Assembly (NCBI RefSeq): GCF_965638725.1
Contig: NC_134955.1
Location: forward strand, 70,902,732-70,966,731
Source of the DNA: Aptenodytes patagonicus
Lineage: Eukaryota > Chordata > Aves > Sphenisciformes > Spheniscidae
Direction: 5' to 3'
DNA: 64,000 nucleotides
Shown here: piece after piece, positions 10,996 through 25,900 of the stretch
Numbering within the stretch: position 1 is the stretch's first letter
Layout: every line of letters begins with the position of its first letter
Position numbers and translations under genes: made by a program
The notes under the pieces: generated by a model
What the model was told of the DNA's origin: nothing
Databases searched by the model: none
Seen by the model: the letters and a program-made list of their open reading frames with translations, nothing else

Positions 10996-13900
10996 CTGAA
11001 GAAGGAGGGGAAAAAAGAAAAAAAAAAAAAAGATTTAAGTAAATGGTCTATAACCTAAAGACCACAGTGCCATCACGATTTACACCAGACTCTTTGTGCC
11101 AATAACCTCAACTCACCTCAGGAGTGAATACGGTTGAGTCTGAAATATCAACAAGTCACTGCAGTGACCCTGACCAACAGAAAAAAAAACACCATTAAAG
11201 TGACAAACAGCTTATCTCAGAAATACTGCTATTTTCTAGATTAAGGTAACTTTTATTACCACATGCATAATTTAAAAGTGAGAATACTTAAATATTTATA
11301 AAAAATCTGAGTAACAAATTCCTTTTTATGAGCCTAACAAGGGCAGGAAAACACCCTCATAAATTACTTTCCAAGAACACCTAAGGTCACATCTCACAAC
11401 ACCATAAGATATGAATGAACCCAATAGTGTCAGCAATTGTATCAACTTTATTTTATTTCAATTTTAATTATTATAGTGCTAGGATTTCATTATTCAGTTT
11501 ACTGACTGTGTCCATGAAATGCAAGTCATCTTTGCTTCCACCAAACACCATCACTTCTCCTTCTTTTCCGAGGCAGGCTGTATGCCACAATCTAGAAATA
11601 AAATTATAAATAGGATTAGTGACCAAGCAGTCATGTGTTACCAGCAAAACAAATCTAAAAACTAAATGTTTTTAAGGGTTTCAGAGAAGCCGTAAGTTTA
11701 CTTGCATAGTAACCTCTTCACCTCACATAGACTCTCCTCCATTCTTCATATTCAAGTTTCTTTTCAAAAGGCTCTTTTGCTATAAGGACAGAAGTTCCTT
11801 TTAACTAAAACGGAAAGGTCACTTTTCTAATCCTGTGATTCCACTATTTATGCACAGAGCCTTAAAGTCTTACTGGCCTCACTACTTACCCAGAAGAATT
11901 TTAAAATTTTAAGTAATGTATTTTACAAGTTGCTCTGTGAGCTGCAGAAACAATAAAGCCTGTTCTTTATCAACCCGTGTCTCGAGGCAGACCTTCCGTT
12001 CTTACAGAAGAATGGAGAATAAGCACCGAGCGCTCACTGGAGCGAAGCGATTACGAGAGCCTCTCTTTTCTGTTTGGCCATTTATTTGCACAGAGTATGT
12101 TGGGACTTAGTATCTCTGAGCTTCCTACTTCTTTGTCAAGTATTACTGAAATGGGTCAATTGATTCAAAACGCACACGGGCAGGAGAGGCAGTCATACGT
12201 GCACAGAGCACGGTAACGTAACCCTTACTTCTTAGGAAACCAAGACAAAGACATTACTTCAACAGTCTTCAGAGGTAAAAACCAATACCTTAAAATACGG
12301 TATTACTCATTTCTTTAACAATATAAAAGGAGAGAGCAATGTGACTATCCATCTCATGAGAGTTTTGCTGAGTGATTACATTTCCTACAGACCAATATAT
12401 TTTTGTCATTATTTGACTTTTCTGTACTTTAGTTATATATACTTTGTCTTAGGTATCACTACTTCAACAAAACGTTACAGTGGAAAATTTTTAGAAAACA
12501 AAATAACTATACAAAACAAGCTTTTGCCAAGAACAGATTTTCTTTTCCTTTTTTCTTTTTAAATTTTCCGCTATTTCTTTAATTCATAAATTCATAATTC
12601 ATAAGACTGTGGGGTTTTCAGTACTGACTCTTATCCCTGAACACAAGTTATCCTGTTTCAGTTTTACGCTTCCCCCAAAGATTCCTGGGGATCATTTTCT
12701 GTGTGTCAATTACTTACATCACTCCCACAGGTTAAGTTTTGTGTTGTGCATATAAAAGCACATGGTATTAAAAAAAAACAAAACAAAAAAACCAAAAACC
12801 AAAACAAAACCTGACTTGCATAATCTTGCTTTAACAAAGATTCTGCTACTTCAGCAGCTATACCTTGCTAGATTTACTTTTTATTATTAGCAGATCAAAC
12901 TCTGTAATTTTTCTATTGGTGTATCACCACTGAAGCAAATATCACAAGATGATTATCACCACAGAGCTCTGGCCCTTTAAGTCTACTTAACCAAAATAAG
13001 ATGCACCACTAGAACTTTCACGCAAGAGTAAACGTTCTCACTTTCTTACTCCATTCATATCAGTAATTATTCACCGCTCTCCTTAGGCTAAACTGTATCC
13101 CACCTTTTCTCTTCCTCATACCTGTAGATAGATCTGTCTCTGCCTTATCTGCATTAGGAAAACTCTGGCCTGGACTTCATCACCGAAGAACACTGGGAAG
13201 CCTTTCCTGCCTTGACTTTGTTGACATCCTAGCTCGCAACCTGATGCTTTTTCTACAGACTGACAGAGTTTATGTCCTCTCACAGCTCCTCTAACTTATC
13301 ACCTAAACATTCTAATAAAGCATGTTATTTAAATTATACAGATGCTGAATTGATGTAACCTTTTTACACAGCTCTTCTAACTAGAATAACAGAATTACAT
13401 TGTAATGAAAACACTGGGAATCTAAGTTAAATATACAATTTGTTCTGTATTTTAACCTGGCATGCAAAATGTTAGCTGAAGTACAATTGATGGACAGAAA
13501 GAAGAAATATATTTTCTACCAATACAGAATCACAGATATATAACCTGGAAGACAATGTTTCAGAAATTACTAAAAATGAAGGTTGAAGGAAATTGTTCTT
13601 TACAGAATTTAAGGAGGGAATCAAATCTGCAGAAGCATCAGGAAAATACACTAATGCATGTGTGATATACCGTGTATTATTATAAAATAATAGAAATATA
13701 TAAAAGAAGTACCCATGTATGTATTATTGGCAGTGCATTTTAAGTCCTGCTGTAAAGTCATATGAGCAACAGAACTGACTTAAACCTTTTTGAGAGATTA
13801 CTCAGTAAACTACTGCAGAGATCCTGCAGTAATCCTGTGTAAGAACAGGGATACAATTATGGTACAAGTACTTCACACTCAAACTAGTTCAATGTATAGA

Positions 13901-16900
13901 CAGGCTTTTGGTATGGCTCCTTTTATCTATGTTTCCAGGACTTCCTGAAAAAGGTTATTGAAGCATCTTTAAAAAAAACCCAAAACCAAACAGGGGGGTG
14001 CCATTTACTCCATTAAAGAACTAGGTCAATGAAACGCAACTGTCCTCAGCCTGCAAACTGCATACCAAAATCTTCAGATGGTGGAGAACCATAGGACACG
14101 TTTGGACTTGAAGGAGCTCTGAGACTGGTCAGCATGTGACCCAAAAGCTTTTAGGAGGGTCTGGGCTGTGTGTGCGGCAGAGTCCTCAGCAAATTTAGCA
14201 GTGTCAATCTCAGGAACCCTCTTTGGCGCTTCCGCTGCAGCAAGGAAGGTGGCTTGCTCAACAGCCTCTCTACCAACACAGCCAAGTGACAGTTCCACTT
14301 TCTACCCCAGTATGGGATCTGCCCTTGAATTGCCTGAAGGCCACCTGGAGCTCAAGAGTCACAGGTCCCTAACATCCAGCCCTACTGCCACCTGAGGCAC
14401 AAACGTTATTCCAGCTTAATTGCAGAGTAAAGGCTGAGCTGCAGCTCCCTGGGCTGCTGCCTGTAGAAAGAGCACATTCTGTCCCTTCCTGATCCTTTTT
14501 CATGATGCACCAGTAAAAATAATTACACAAGGCGAGGCAGTCCACTTCAGCAGTTAACTTTTATGAGACCATCCATGTAAAGAACTGAACACGAAGACAA
14601 ACATGATCCTTGACTGCTAATGATGTGCTTTGTTATTTAAGGCAGTCATCAGTCCCTTCATATATCAGTTCACAGATCGTAAAAAGAAAATATTCTATGA
14701 AGCTAAGGGATAAGTTTATTTCGGCTTGGAAGAGTCTGAAATGTAAGAAAGCAGAAAACTTGGTCTAACAGTGCTGTTACATTTAAAAGATAGCCTAGAA
14801 GAGGATAAAACAGGAAGAAAATTAATTGAGGTAAAGATATTTCAGTAACAGAAAACAGAACGTAAGGCAGGAAGCATGCAAATGCCAGACCAGAATTGTA
14901 CGCTATGCTAAAAGAATGATATAAATTTGTGCTGAGAGTACCTGGGTGAACGTATAGAATGAGTTTAATGAAAAACTGAGTATTTACTATCTACAGCAAA
15001 TCAATTCAATAGTATTTACATTGTAAACACAGAGAATGCTTTAAACACTGTGTTTAAAAAAAAAAGTCTGTGCTTTGATACAGCAAGCACCCGTTTTCAG
15101 TGGCAGATTCTAAATAACCTCCAGGTTCAGAACATGAAACTTGCTTTCTTTAGTCAGAAAGAATCAGTCTCTCTCTGTAGTCTTAACCTAGAGAGGGAAG
15201 GGGAACAGGGTCTAGAAGAGACAGTATGGTTGCCAGTATGACCGATACACATTCTAGAACCAGGTCCTTTTTGGTTGGCAGTTAAGTCCTCGAAATAACA
15301 AACCTCCACAGTCATTTACTGTGCTGTTTAGTACTAAATTCAGTTTTGCAAAACTGTAATCATAATTAGCTGCTTCTGCTCAGGGAAAAAAACTCAAACA
15401 AACCAACCAAGGTATTTTATAATACTTTTGAATCCTGAAAGGTGCATCAACATTTTGATAGTTGTCTCTCCCATGTTTCTAATAATGTATCAACATTAAT
15501 CAACTTTTATTATTCTCATAGGTTATTAATTCCTCAAAAGTTAAGTGATATACATTTTCTTATATAAAAATAATTTGGACATAGAATACCAGGTTAGTTG
15601 GACACCCAGATCCTTCATCACAAAAAATCTCTTAATGCAAGCAAGCATCATAATGCAAGCATCAACTGTAACAAATATAGAAAGTGATAATGCTGTATCA
15701 GGTATGAAGGAAGGTAAGTCAGTAAAGCAAACTATTTAATCACACTGCATTAATTTTCTAAAATATTCTTATAATGTAGTTTTAAAAGACTGTTCAATAA
15801 TGTAAAATTACTTTTTTTTTTAAAATGCCTACATGTCAGCAAACGTTATCTATTTTTGTATACCTAGGCCTACTCTTAGGCAAATGGGTAAGTTGTTTCC
15901 ATCCGTTTGTTGTAATGCTGTGAATCCAGCCATCACCTACAAATAAGAACATACATTAGTACTCTTCTTGGGACAAAGTATTGCCATTTTTATTTATTTA
16001 TACAAAAAGCTCTGTGTTCTAAGAGGACGTTATATTAAGATAACAGTAACATACTACATGAACTTGCACCTTTTCATTTTTTTGTAATTTAACTTAACCA
16101 TTCAGTCACAGAACGCTCACTGCATTGAAATCTGGAATTAAAATGCACTTACTTTTTTTTCTTTTAGATATATTGAAAAAACAGGTCAATGTCCCTTTGA
16201 AAATCACCCCCTCCCAGTGGAATATATCTGTGACACTTAAAGCTGTTTTCACTAATGTCAAATTTTGTCATGAAAAGAAGTTGCCTCTTCTAGAAAAGGA
16301 ACTCTGTGTAAGACTATGCTACTTCCTAGTTAACATTTTGTAGCTGTGATTTGTTATTCATCCACAAATCTACATTATGTTGACATTATTATTTGTATCT
16401 TCTTACTGCAGTTGCTACTGATATCAGAAGTTACCCCTTGTTCATATCGGAATGCGTGAGACTCTTGCCTTTATTCTTTTAGATGACAGACAGTTTGATG
16501 AAGATTTATTATCATACGTTCTCACTGTACTACACAATGTGCTCCTACATTTCTATAAAAATAGTAAGATAGCTAGAGAAATATTCAAGCGCCATGAAAA
16601 TTCTGTAACAAGATTTAGGTCTAAGAAGTTTGAGAAAGACAACAAATGTGCATACTATACAAGGTTAGTACTAAAGTGTACAATAGAATTATAATCTCTA
16701 AATTACTTACTTAAAGGAACATTATCAGAACTTAGTCCACCAAAAAGAAAAAGTCTGTCATCTCCTATTGGAGTCAACGTGTGCCAGGATCGATCTTTTG
16801 GTTTCTCTCCACTGATATTAATTCTTGGTGAAACAAATAAACAAAAACAATTTTTCAAAGAATGCTGAAAAGTAACCTGCCAGAAAATTTAATAGTTAAT

Positions 16901-19900
16901 TAATTTGTCCTACAACAAGCTTGGCTATTTTCCCACTGAAAGAGCTGCACTTACGCAATCTGAATTCACTCTGGAGAAGAACGGTGTTCAAATCTAAACC
17001 AAGTAATTTCCTGGAGTAATTGTTCTCTGAACAATCGGTTATGTAAATAGCAAATGTAAGGACAAAAGCATTGATTGTTATTTTGTTTGTTTGTTTTCTT
17101 AAGATCACTAAAGCCACTCCTTAACACACAACTGAAGGCACTTAGGACAGCAAAGGAAGGCCTATATATTCAAATAAACTGCACAGTACATCTAGGTAAA
17201 CAGACTCAGTTATCTGAGATAAAATTTCATGAATCCCAAGGGGCTACAGTCTCTCCACTCCTAGGAAAATGGTCTTAAATGATACAAGGATTGTGGCTTT
17301 ACCTTTTATCCAGGAGCAACTACCTCTTCAACCATTGTGCCTTTTAACACAATGGTGAGTCACCCAAGCTTTGAGATAATTTTTAGTAAAAAGTGAAATA
17401 CCTAAGTACAAAACAGATGTAGGTTTACTATTCTAAAAATCTGGTCATGTTACAAAAATATAGTTCTTCCACATTTTAGCTATGGATTTCATTTTACCTG
17501 CACAATTAGGTATGTTTGAGATGAGATGAGAATCTGAACAGCAAAGAACCTGAACATAAGGGATTACCTAGAGTGGGTGGCCTGAATTCACATCATCTTA
17601 GTTTAGGCACTTAGGTGTACAGTTGTCTCAGGAGGATCCAGCAGAGAAGAGTAAGGACCTCCAGAGGGCATCAGCTCACCTACTGTCTTGATACTAAGCA
17701 AAGAGGCAACTTCTGTTGTGAAGTACCTAAAGTTAGACACAAAGAATCTAGGCCACCGCACCCTCAGTATGTCTTCATTTTGGAAAGATGATGAAAAAAG
17801 CAGGTGCAAACACCTGTAAGTTCTCCTGTGGGGTCAGAATCTTAGCCGGAGACTGTCCAGAGCTGGTAAGAAAGGGACGTTCAATCCAGGTGGACTGTAT
17901 CTCAAAGAACCAGTTACTTTTTTTTTCCTCCCCTTTGCTAAAGTGAGGCGAGTGTAATATACACAGATGTGTGCTCAATCTACAATATGAACAGTGCAGA
18001 GACAGTCATCTGTATTTCCTTTATAATCAATGAAGAGAAACAGGTCCTTGAAAAGCACAGCTTGTGATTTATTTTAGATGTCTACCTTAGCAGCAGTTGT
18101 CTTATGCCCAAGAAGTGCCTATTTCTCTTAACTGAGCACAGAGGAAGCCTAGGGTGAGTAATACAGGCATCTGCAGTTCAGTTAGAGAAATTTCACTACT
18201 GGTGACTGCTAAACAGTTCTCCATCTGGAAGCAAAGGCTGAAGAATCATAGCTAATTAAACAGTGATTGCAAAACTGTCCTACTAAATCTGGCACTGAAG
18301 TTGAAGCGAAGTCACAATGTTTAAGTGCCTGCTTTGCACAACTCTTGTATAAGATGCTTCTAAAATTGGCAAAAGAGGCAGACTGTGCTGAGACACAACA
18401 GGCTTTGACGTTTAGAAAAATATATACCAGATACTGATGGGTGATAACGTTTCAATCTTTCACGCTACTGATCCAAAAAAATTATCACAGTAACAGAAAT
18501 AACATAATATTGAACATTTTGAATAACAGGTCAGTGGAGCTCAGGGAAGGTAAGGTAACTTCTGAGTGGTGGCAACTAAAATAAATATTGCAATCTCATG
18601 CTGGAAGATATTCCAGGATTAATAGGTTAACATTATGCAATTCCTTAAGAAACCTGCATAGAGTTGAATAAGAAAAAAACTTGACATGACTGGTTAATGA
18701 AAAGCCACGGGGCTTTAAATAAAATCATCACTGCATTTGGAATTTTTCCTTTAGGAGAGGATGTCCAACACGTGAATTTGAATGTTGGACTGTACAAACC
18801 AAGCCCTCCTCACTGGGAGATCTGTACTTTACAGAAGAACCCCAAACACCTGCAGCCAACTTGTCTTGGTCAGCAGCATCCAGACAGCCGAACTTTCTAA
18901 TCTGTATTAAATCCCCGAGTCTCTTTTGGTGATTAATTCACATGGGCAATCAAAGGCAATCTCTCTGCAGCTGCAGAATGGCTGAGATAATTCTGTTATC
19001 AAGATCAGAAAGGTTGTGTCCTGCCCAGCTTTTAACTCATCATCGGATCAGAAATTTCAGCAGAAAGGAATTTGAAGCTATAGCATAAGGAAGGAAAAGT
19101 TCCTTGCAAGAAACACCTCGAGGAGAAAATACTCACAGCGACAGCAAACAATTCTGAAGGAATTTCCCCACCTGTAAAATACTGGAATGACACTAGGGCT
19201 TTTTAGAGGCAGTTTTCAGCTGGAAATAGATTGTCTGATTAGAACTATTCAAAACTATTGCTGGTACTCAAAGGATATAGAGTGACTTTCTGTACTTCAC
19301 ACTCTTAATACATAACTTTATTGGTCTCAGCAAGCATTTCTTTGCTATATAAATTTCAGACACACACACACACACACAAAAAAAAAGGCGAGAAAAAACA
19401 ACCTGGCCTGTTTATCTATTCTGTCTTATTTTACAATGTTTGTGTGTTGAATCATGGGACTTTTGCTACCAAGTTCTTTATACTGGAGATGATCCCTACA
19501 AATGCCCAATTTCTAATACAGCCACCAGTACTGATTTTATGAAAGGAAGCGTGTAGCCAGAAATAATTTTCCAAACAATTCGTGCAAAGGCATACTGTAA
19601 ACTGGAGTCAAAATGTAAATACTAATTTGATATTGTCCTGAAAAATACACTGATTTTAGCTCCTCTTGCAATTAGGAGATGAAATCACGCCAAGAGGTAT
19701 TGTGTGTTTATGCATGCTAATAGGTGGCCTGGTTGTATGAGATGATTTTACCAGAGTAGATAATTAATAGCCACAAATAAATTATTTGGAGAAAACATCA
19801 TCTAGCCCTAGGAAAGTACCCTTTTTTTCCCCCCGGATTTGCAGTTGACAATGGCTAATCTGAATTCTGCCATCTGTGATAGTCTGAATTATATTTCTCA

Positions 19901-22900
19901 GGTTTCCGTAAGATCAGTCACTTTAGCAAGGAAAGAACAGGGCTCAGGCCTGTGAAGCTTCCTACAAGGCCAGCCTTTGATTAGTTACCTCTCTAGATAC
20001 GAATAAATATGAACGCTTTACCTCCTGCGAGGTGCCACACCTTTTTTTCTAATATCTTAAATCTCTTTTTTCAGTCCCTCTTAAATCTCTCTTTTCAGTC
20101 TCTCAAAGACTCTTTGCAGAGGTGCTACAGAATGGCTGGATAGTAGGCTCCTAAATTTGTAACGATCAGAGTCTATACTAAATCACGGGTAAGTCTTGTG
20201 AGCTATTCTTGGATCACAATATAGAAATAATCGGGTACCGGAACAACCTTGAGTTTTTAGGAATGGCTGCATTTAGTATTACCATACTTAGTCTAGCTTT
20301 CATATGCCAAACAAAAGGGAACACTGGCTGATGAGGACTAAGACAGAACTTTGACATTGACGCTCCTCCTTCAGAGCTTGAAGTTCCTCTCATTGACTTG
20401 TCACTCAGCTGTCACAGGTTTCCTTTCTTTAAAGCAATATAAAGCAAGCCAAACAGCAACTGCTCGTGCAACAACAAAAAAGCAAGCAGCTAAAGCAAGA
20501 ATCTGAATAATCAATCCACTCAGAGGTGAAGTTCAGAGTCTAAGAGGGACAATGCTCTCATTTAGGTAGAACACTCTTAATTTTAAAACAACCAGCAAAG
20601 AAAAAGGGGAATTAAACTGATTAGTCAATCGTAAGTGCTAATTAAAGCAATCTTCAAAGAGGTTTTTCTCAAAGGACACTGTGGGACTTCTTTGTCCTGC
20701 TGCCACCAGCAGCAAGAAAGAATGGATGGAGGATTGTGTCTACTCCCTCGCTTTGCTCTCAGCTCAGAGGGCAGAGGAACACACTTGGTGCAGGATCAAA
20801 TCAGCAGTCACAGGTGATTAAAGATGCCCATCATAGGTGCATGAAGCACACAGAGCCCTGGAGCAGGATCAGTACTGATACATGCTCAGGAAAGGTGTAT
20901 TTCATGGTCTTTTATGAAATTACTATGAGGTTAAGTTGAGAATAGGAACGCAACAGTGGTTATCACCCATCAGTTACTGTTTATCTCCTGGTTTGTCTGT
21001 CAGCTAACAATATATCCACTGATTTTACATGTTTAGTAGGCACTATCAGAAATGCTACATGCAAACAAACAAATCTTAGGAAGCATACTGATACCTGATT
21101 TAGTTTAAAATTGAAATATTTAGGTCATGCTTTTAACCATTTTTTTAAAAATCAAGTTAAGATGCTTATCTTGGAGGGGGGAGATCTTTCCCCATTCTGT
21201 ACCATAATGAGCCAAATATAGATAGTAAAAACAGTATTCAAAAAGACATCAAAACTAAAATTCCATATGGATGAATGTACCCGTCTTGAAAATGAGGATG
21301 TCAAATCACTACATGCTGTGCTTAAAATAGCATCATCAATGCTTTGGTGCAGAACAGAAAAAGCTTAGTAACTACTATCAAATTAAATTAAATTGAAATC
21401 ACAATATAACAGCTGTTAAAATAGTCCCCAAACTCCCATTCTCCTCTTGGAAAAGCTACAAAATTAGCACTGGAACTATTTAACAATATGTTTCAATCTG
21501 CTACATTCAACTTTAAGTGTTATAGAGAGAAACCTACCTTCCAGACCAAGTCCAAGTGTCTAAATTCAGGCAGTGCAAATCATTCATTCTAGTTTGCTAA
21601 AACAAATAAATAAAATCCCAGTGGTGTTATATTAAGCAAACAATGAGCGAAGTATTTCAGCGAGGCCTTCCCAGGACAGAATATTCCAAGTAACAGTATT
21701 TTGAAGAAAACTGTACCCACGTGCCTTAAAACAACTCTATTATGTGGCAGATGAAAAGCATTTCTTCTCAAAAACCCCATGCAACTCTCAGAAAACCACC
21801 TGTCAGGAATATTTACAGTAATGCAATGGCAGTATGGGGCCAATTTTAGGTTTAATAGTGAAGAACTATGTGATATTCAGTTCCTGCAAATGTATTAAAT
21901 TTTCATCCACAGAATTCGTGGCACGTAACTGCAGGTGTAATACTCTACACAGAGTTTCCTCTCACTATTTTTCTTTGCATTCTGATCAGAACTATGCATC
22001 CTCCTGCCTGGTCACTTATTCCTTGAAGTATTCTAGTAGGTACTGTACTCAGTACATGACATCCCACAGAAAGTTCATCACATCTTGTGTTTTTCTCTCT
22101 TTTCCGGAAGGCAAGCCCTTTCACAAAGTTACTACTAGCAACAACAAGGTTTTATGACCCTTTAACATTTGCCATAAAAATAACAGAATGTGTCAATAAG
22201 AACAATGGGAAATCAATACACTTGCGTATCTGCCTGTGTTTTGAGATGAAGAAAGTAACTACCTTAGACACATAACGGGTCAGGGAGAATATAAGAAAGA
22301 ATTTCTTTGCTTTAGATTGCAGCAGTATTTTCAATGGCTCGCAATACACTTGACTGATATTTGTGATTCCCCTAGGTACTACAAAACAATATCTGAGAAG
22401 TAGGGAAATGTATCTTGCCTTACCTTACAATTTCTTTTCTCCTAGGGTAGTCCATAGATCTATTAGAATAAGCCTTTCTCCAGCTTGCAGATCCTTTGAG
22501 GCAGAAACTAGACTTGTCATTTAAGTCAGAATAGGAGTAGTTTTGCCCCTGAGAACTCAGCCAGTTAGTGAGTTTGAGAGACTTGCAAAGCTGTCCATCA
22601 GAGCTATGGAAAGTCTCTCAGGGTATTTCAGGAAACAGCAAGGTTTTCAGGATAGCTATGGCCTCCTCTGATCAAGTACATGCTAGCCCTTTTCTGTCCA
22701 AGGGAAGAGGACGTTAACTAGCATTTTGAAAACGCCTTCAGAGAGGCCAATAGGCTAAAGGAAAGCAGAATGTGAGGGCTTTTGCGCATTGCCTGAGAAA
22801 CTTTATCCCTGCAAGAGGGCGAATGTAACAATAAAGTGTGGTCCAACTGACAGCTAGTGGAACAGATCTGTCTTCCATGACAAGTCTATTCAGTCTCCTG

Positions 22901-25900
22901 CTCCTTCAGATGACTTTGAAGGAGATGAGGAACAAATTATACAAGCAGAAAGCAAAATGCAATTACTGAGTATCTTCTGCTGTACCTGTACACAGCTAGA
23001 CACTTGGGGGTAGGGTGGGGAAAAAGCAACATCCTGGCCTCTAGAACTAAAAATATTTAATCATCTTGGAATAACACAGTTTGATACGGAGCACATCTAT
23101 TAAAGAAAGGGAAGAAAGAAAGTTGCTGTTGTCTTGGAAATTAAGGTTTCAAGAAGATCCTGTTCAAGACCTCCTCGCTGACTTTCCTTTCCTAGGCATT
23201 AGGCAGAAGACGGAGTAGTTTTCAGTTTCTTGGTCCCTGGGAAATCAATGTATTATGATCTTTACATTCTCATGATTCAACAGATTGACAGATGCATAAT
23301 TACATCAACCTCATTTTGAATTCAAAACACAGCATCAGTTGGACATTTATGTCTAAGATTCAGTCCTTTAACATAGCTTTAACAAATGAAAATGCCTTTC
23401 TACCCGATCCTTATTTGGGAAACTGTAAAGCACACAGTCAGGTTATAGTATTGTCACTTGCCATATGCAAAGTTTTCTTGCAGTTTCTCATGTATTTTTA
23501 AGTGCTCCCTACTATATTTAATCATTTAGCTGATAATCCTAAAGTGATTCTTAATTGGCTTAAAAGCATCAAGCCTCATAAGAGGGTTTGCATTTCCCTT
23601 TGAGCTACAAGGACTCCTTAGACATCCTACTTATCTATGGCATGTTCATTTATTTGCAGCCTAGTAAACATTAACCAGGATCTGCTTTGTCTCAGGATTA
23701 GCTTTCTAGCGTGACGAAAGGCATTAGGGGCGACATATTTACAGCTCACTGCTGTTACAGTAAACTCTGTGCAGGTCTCCATTCTGAGATTTACAATCAA
23801 ACAGCTATTACAGCTCAAATCTTTGGAAGAGAAGGACTGCAGTTCAATGTATCTTCTGATCTTCAGTGACAGAAAGGATAACAGGAAATATAAACATGCA
23901 TACATTAAGGCATCAGATGTGTGAAGAGCTGCTGGAAAGACTTTGTTTTATTACTTCATCATTCTTTACATGAAAACTTTCTACTTTAATCAAACATGAG
24001 ACTTGCATCAACTTTTGGACTAACTCTCCTTCTTTCCCACTTTCTCCCATTTCTGTTTTTTCGGGGGCTTACCTGGAGGAACAGAGTCCACATAATACTT
24101 CTGAGCCTGTTTTCAAATGATTCCTGGTACAATTGATTTTGATCATCATCATCATCATCTTCTTTTACCAGTTCTAGCTCCAAGTTTGGAAAAAGGTGCC
24201 CTTTCCTCCCAGAAAGATGAATAGGAGAAGCCTCATGACACTTCCTGGCCCTTTCTGGTTCCTTGTAGAGCCTTTTCCCTGGGAAGATTTGTATTATGGT
24301 GAACTAGGAGGAGAAGGAGGAGCAGAGCAACCCCGTATTTGCTCCTTAATTTATGGAGAAATGCAAGACTTCATCCTTTGGGGAGGAGCTACTCCTGTTA
24401 TCAGGAAATGTAGTGTTTTTCTGATGTCTTTAGCTTTCCCTTCCTGTTTCATGACTTATATTAATTCCTCAAGCCCCACTGAATGTTCCCTAACCTCTGT
24501 AAGTTTCCTTCCATTTATTTCTAGGATAGAAAGTGAATCAATAATAGAGTATCACTAAGGTGAAAATTACACTTGCTGCTCTCCTACAAAATTAAATATA
24601 GCTTTCCAAAATTTCAGTCTTCTCTGACATTGTTCCCAAACAATGAAATTTAGCAAATGGTTATTAAGGAAGCTGATGCTACCTGAGGAAGAGAAAAACC
24701 TTTTCAGATCAGAGCCGCCTTGTATTTCTGAATCCTGTAGTCAAATAGTCAGAGTTAAATAGAAGCCAGAGGGCATGTCCTCTTAGGGCATATCTAACCA
24801 TGCAACAGCACAGTGGAGAAATGACAGGTGAGCTCCAGTTTACCAATAATTTCACTTGCAGAGGCTGCATGAGAATCCTAGCTTGAGTTACAAAGCAGCT
24901 CAGTTGCAACAGGCACAGCACAGCAACCCTAACTAGCTCAGACACGACACTCAATGCTATTCTGTTTCTGGTGTGAAGACCTCTGCAGCGCACAGAGATA
25001 GCCCTTGCTAACAAAAAGCCAGAGGGAGCAAGGCTTTGAAGGCTGAGGAAGTGTTCAGAAATAAATGGTAGGCCAGAAGGTCTTGAGCTGCATGTTTACT
25101 TCTTCACATCTAGGTTTCTTTCCCTCTCATGTCTGCAGGCTTGCTAAATGAGGAGCAGGATTCAGTTCAGCTGTGGTTAGCAAGAGTTCATTTATACAGC
25201 AGACAAGAAAGAGCAAGTTCATAGCAGAGGCACAGCACTCACTTAGCCTGGCATGGCTAACCCTGACACACGAGATTCAAGTAAGACTAGATACTTTTTC
25301 AATCTCTTCTAATATCCCTTTATTTCCTTAGTTATTTGCAAATCAAGTTTGTCTAAACCTACAGCTCTGGAAGCTACTGCATGCAGTTCTCTCTCAGTCA
25401 AGAGGTGGGGCTTTAGCAACAATTCCAGAGATCGTAAGCCTGTATGAAAGGCCACGTAACACGTAATGCAGAATGGTAAGAATAAACAGGATCAATTTAC
25501 TTTCTTTTCTTATTGCTCTGAAAAGGTACTTGGGTAAAAACTTCCTGCAGCCGTGGGAGGCGATTCGAACTGAAAAACTGGCTGGACATTGTGTGGCCAT
25601 TCTGAACCTCCCTTGATCTCTATGTCTGGTTTCTGTCTGAGCAAGCAGGAGTAAGCCATTTTGTAACAGAACTGTAGACTTTCCCCGAGAAGAACACAGC
25701 ATTAGAGTACAGCTTTTACAGCATGAAAAACAGGGGATAGGGAACAAAGTGCAATTTTACACTCTTTTATTTGGAAGTAGTTGAGAATACAGGGTTTAGG
25801 TTAGAGCAGCTTTCCAAGATGAAGCTGACTTATGTTCATTGTAGGGCATTTCCAACCAACAGTTAATTCCTTCTCTCTCATATAACAAAACTAGAGAAAC

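Noticed and set aside
16125-16694. Plus-strand ORFs of 72 and 80 codons in KLHDC1 intron 9
   Set aside because: Within the size expected by chance in 64 kb. They have no motif, no splice context and no continuity between them.
24196-24558. 120-codon plus-strand ORF in KLHDC1 intron 7
   Set aside because: No recognisable domain or splice signals. Similar in length to other chance ORFs in the window.
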